Source: Gammaproteobacteria bacterium (GTDB taxonomy: Bacteria; Pseudomonadota; Gammaproteobacteria; Steroidobacterales; GCA-2729495). Taken from it: a stretch of DNA of 6,118 nt. Positions 5,881 through 6,118 of this stretch are shown piece after piece. The notes beneath the pieces are model-generated. The model was not told the origin of the DNA and did not search any database. It saw only the letters and a list, made by a program, of their open reading frames with translations. Each line of letters opens with the position of its first letter. Positions within the stretch are counted from its first letter, which is position 1. Where the stretch lies: contig JAHDYN010000031.1 in the NCBI GenBank assembly GCA_023383735.1, forward strand, positions 4,575 to 10,692, in the 5' to 3' direction. The translations under genes and the position numbers were made by a program.

Positions 5881-6118
5881 GTAGCTCTGAGGCGCCCTGC
5901 CCAACTCCTCCCGAATTGCGCTCAGGTAGTTGGCCATGGACTCCGTATCACCACTCTCTCTTGTGGCCGCTGCTGCCAAGGCGCTGTCTTGTACCTCACG
6001 CCCCAGAACATCGCGGATCGCTGCCAAAGCCTCGGGGCTTGCCTGTTGAACTATGTCGCGCCCCAACAGCTTCGCTCCGGCTACTTCATAGTCAAAATCA
6101 GCGACATGCACGATGTCA
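5875..6118 (-). CDS. Unrecognised protein, C-terminal part (runs off right edge)
   Basis: The minus-strand frame is open from the window edge to TGA at 5875-5877, giving about 80 C-terminal residues. GTG 6111 is a possible start, but the frame continues upstream (Asp-Ile-Val before it), so the gene probably begins outside. The segment DFDYEVAGAKLLGRDI, followed by SPEALAAIRDVLGREV and an acidic helical end, looks like a folded helical domain. It faintly recalls C-terminal parts of nucleotidyltransferase-type proteins, but too weakly to assign. The stop overlaps the stop of the convergent VIT/VWA gene by 6 bp, with no terminator between them. GC content of 5881-6118 is about 58% by hand count, lower than the neighbouring operon appears. 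Confidence 0.55.
   Translation of the reverse strand, partial: DIVHVADFDYEVAGAKLLGRDIVQQASPEALAAIRDVLGREVQDSALAAAATRESGDTESMANYLSAIREELGRAPQSYS

Noticed and set aside
1..6118. CRISPR array, insertion sequence, attachment site or tRNA
   Set aside because: No regularly spaced repeats, no transposase or integrase motif, no terminal inverted repeats and no tRNA-like cloverleaf were seen.

Overview
The window comes from a GC-rich bacterial chromosome. Gene content (an MsbA-type fused ABC exporter, a nitrilase-superfamily protein, a MerR regulator and a VIT/VWA protein) and codon use suggest a proteobacterium, perhaps a gamma- or betaproteobacterium, but no marker gene fixes the taxon. There are no rRNA or tRNA genes, insertion sequences or CRISPR arrays.

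Left part (1-1030). The window opens inside a nitrilase-superfamily gene that ends at 703. Both recognisable catalytic positions, the Lys and the Cys nucleophile, are substituted (Arg and Ser). A short gap follows, then a tiny gene (856-1029) resembling 'addiction module component' antitoxins. It lacks the usual C-terminal tail and has no toxin partner beside it.

Middle (1036-2835, minus strand). This holds a complete 599-residue fused permease/ATPase half-transporter with all ATPase motifs intact. A perfect TATAAT box lies 8 nt before its ATG and no ribosome binding site is visible, so a leaderless or nearly leaderless mRNA is plausible.

Right part (2836-6118). A 295-bp divergent intergenic region carries two inverted repeats close to the start of a two-gene operon. 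Its first gene is a 141-residue MerR-type regulator whose C-terminal half is not the usual coiled coil. Its second gene, overlapping by ATGA and preceded by AAGGAG, encodes a 775-residue VIT + von Willebrand A protein with a complete MIDAS site but no signal peptide or membrane segment. The pair looks like a regulator and a cytoplasmic metal-dependent scaffold made together; its biological role is not evident and it is the best candidate here for an under-described system. The operon ends in a 6-bp tail-to-tail overlap with an unrecognised minus-strand gene that runs off the right edge.
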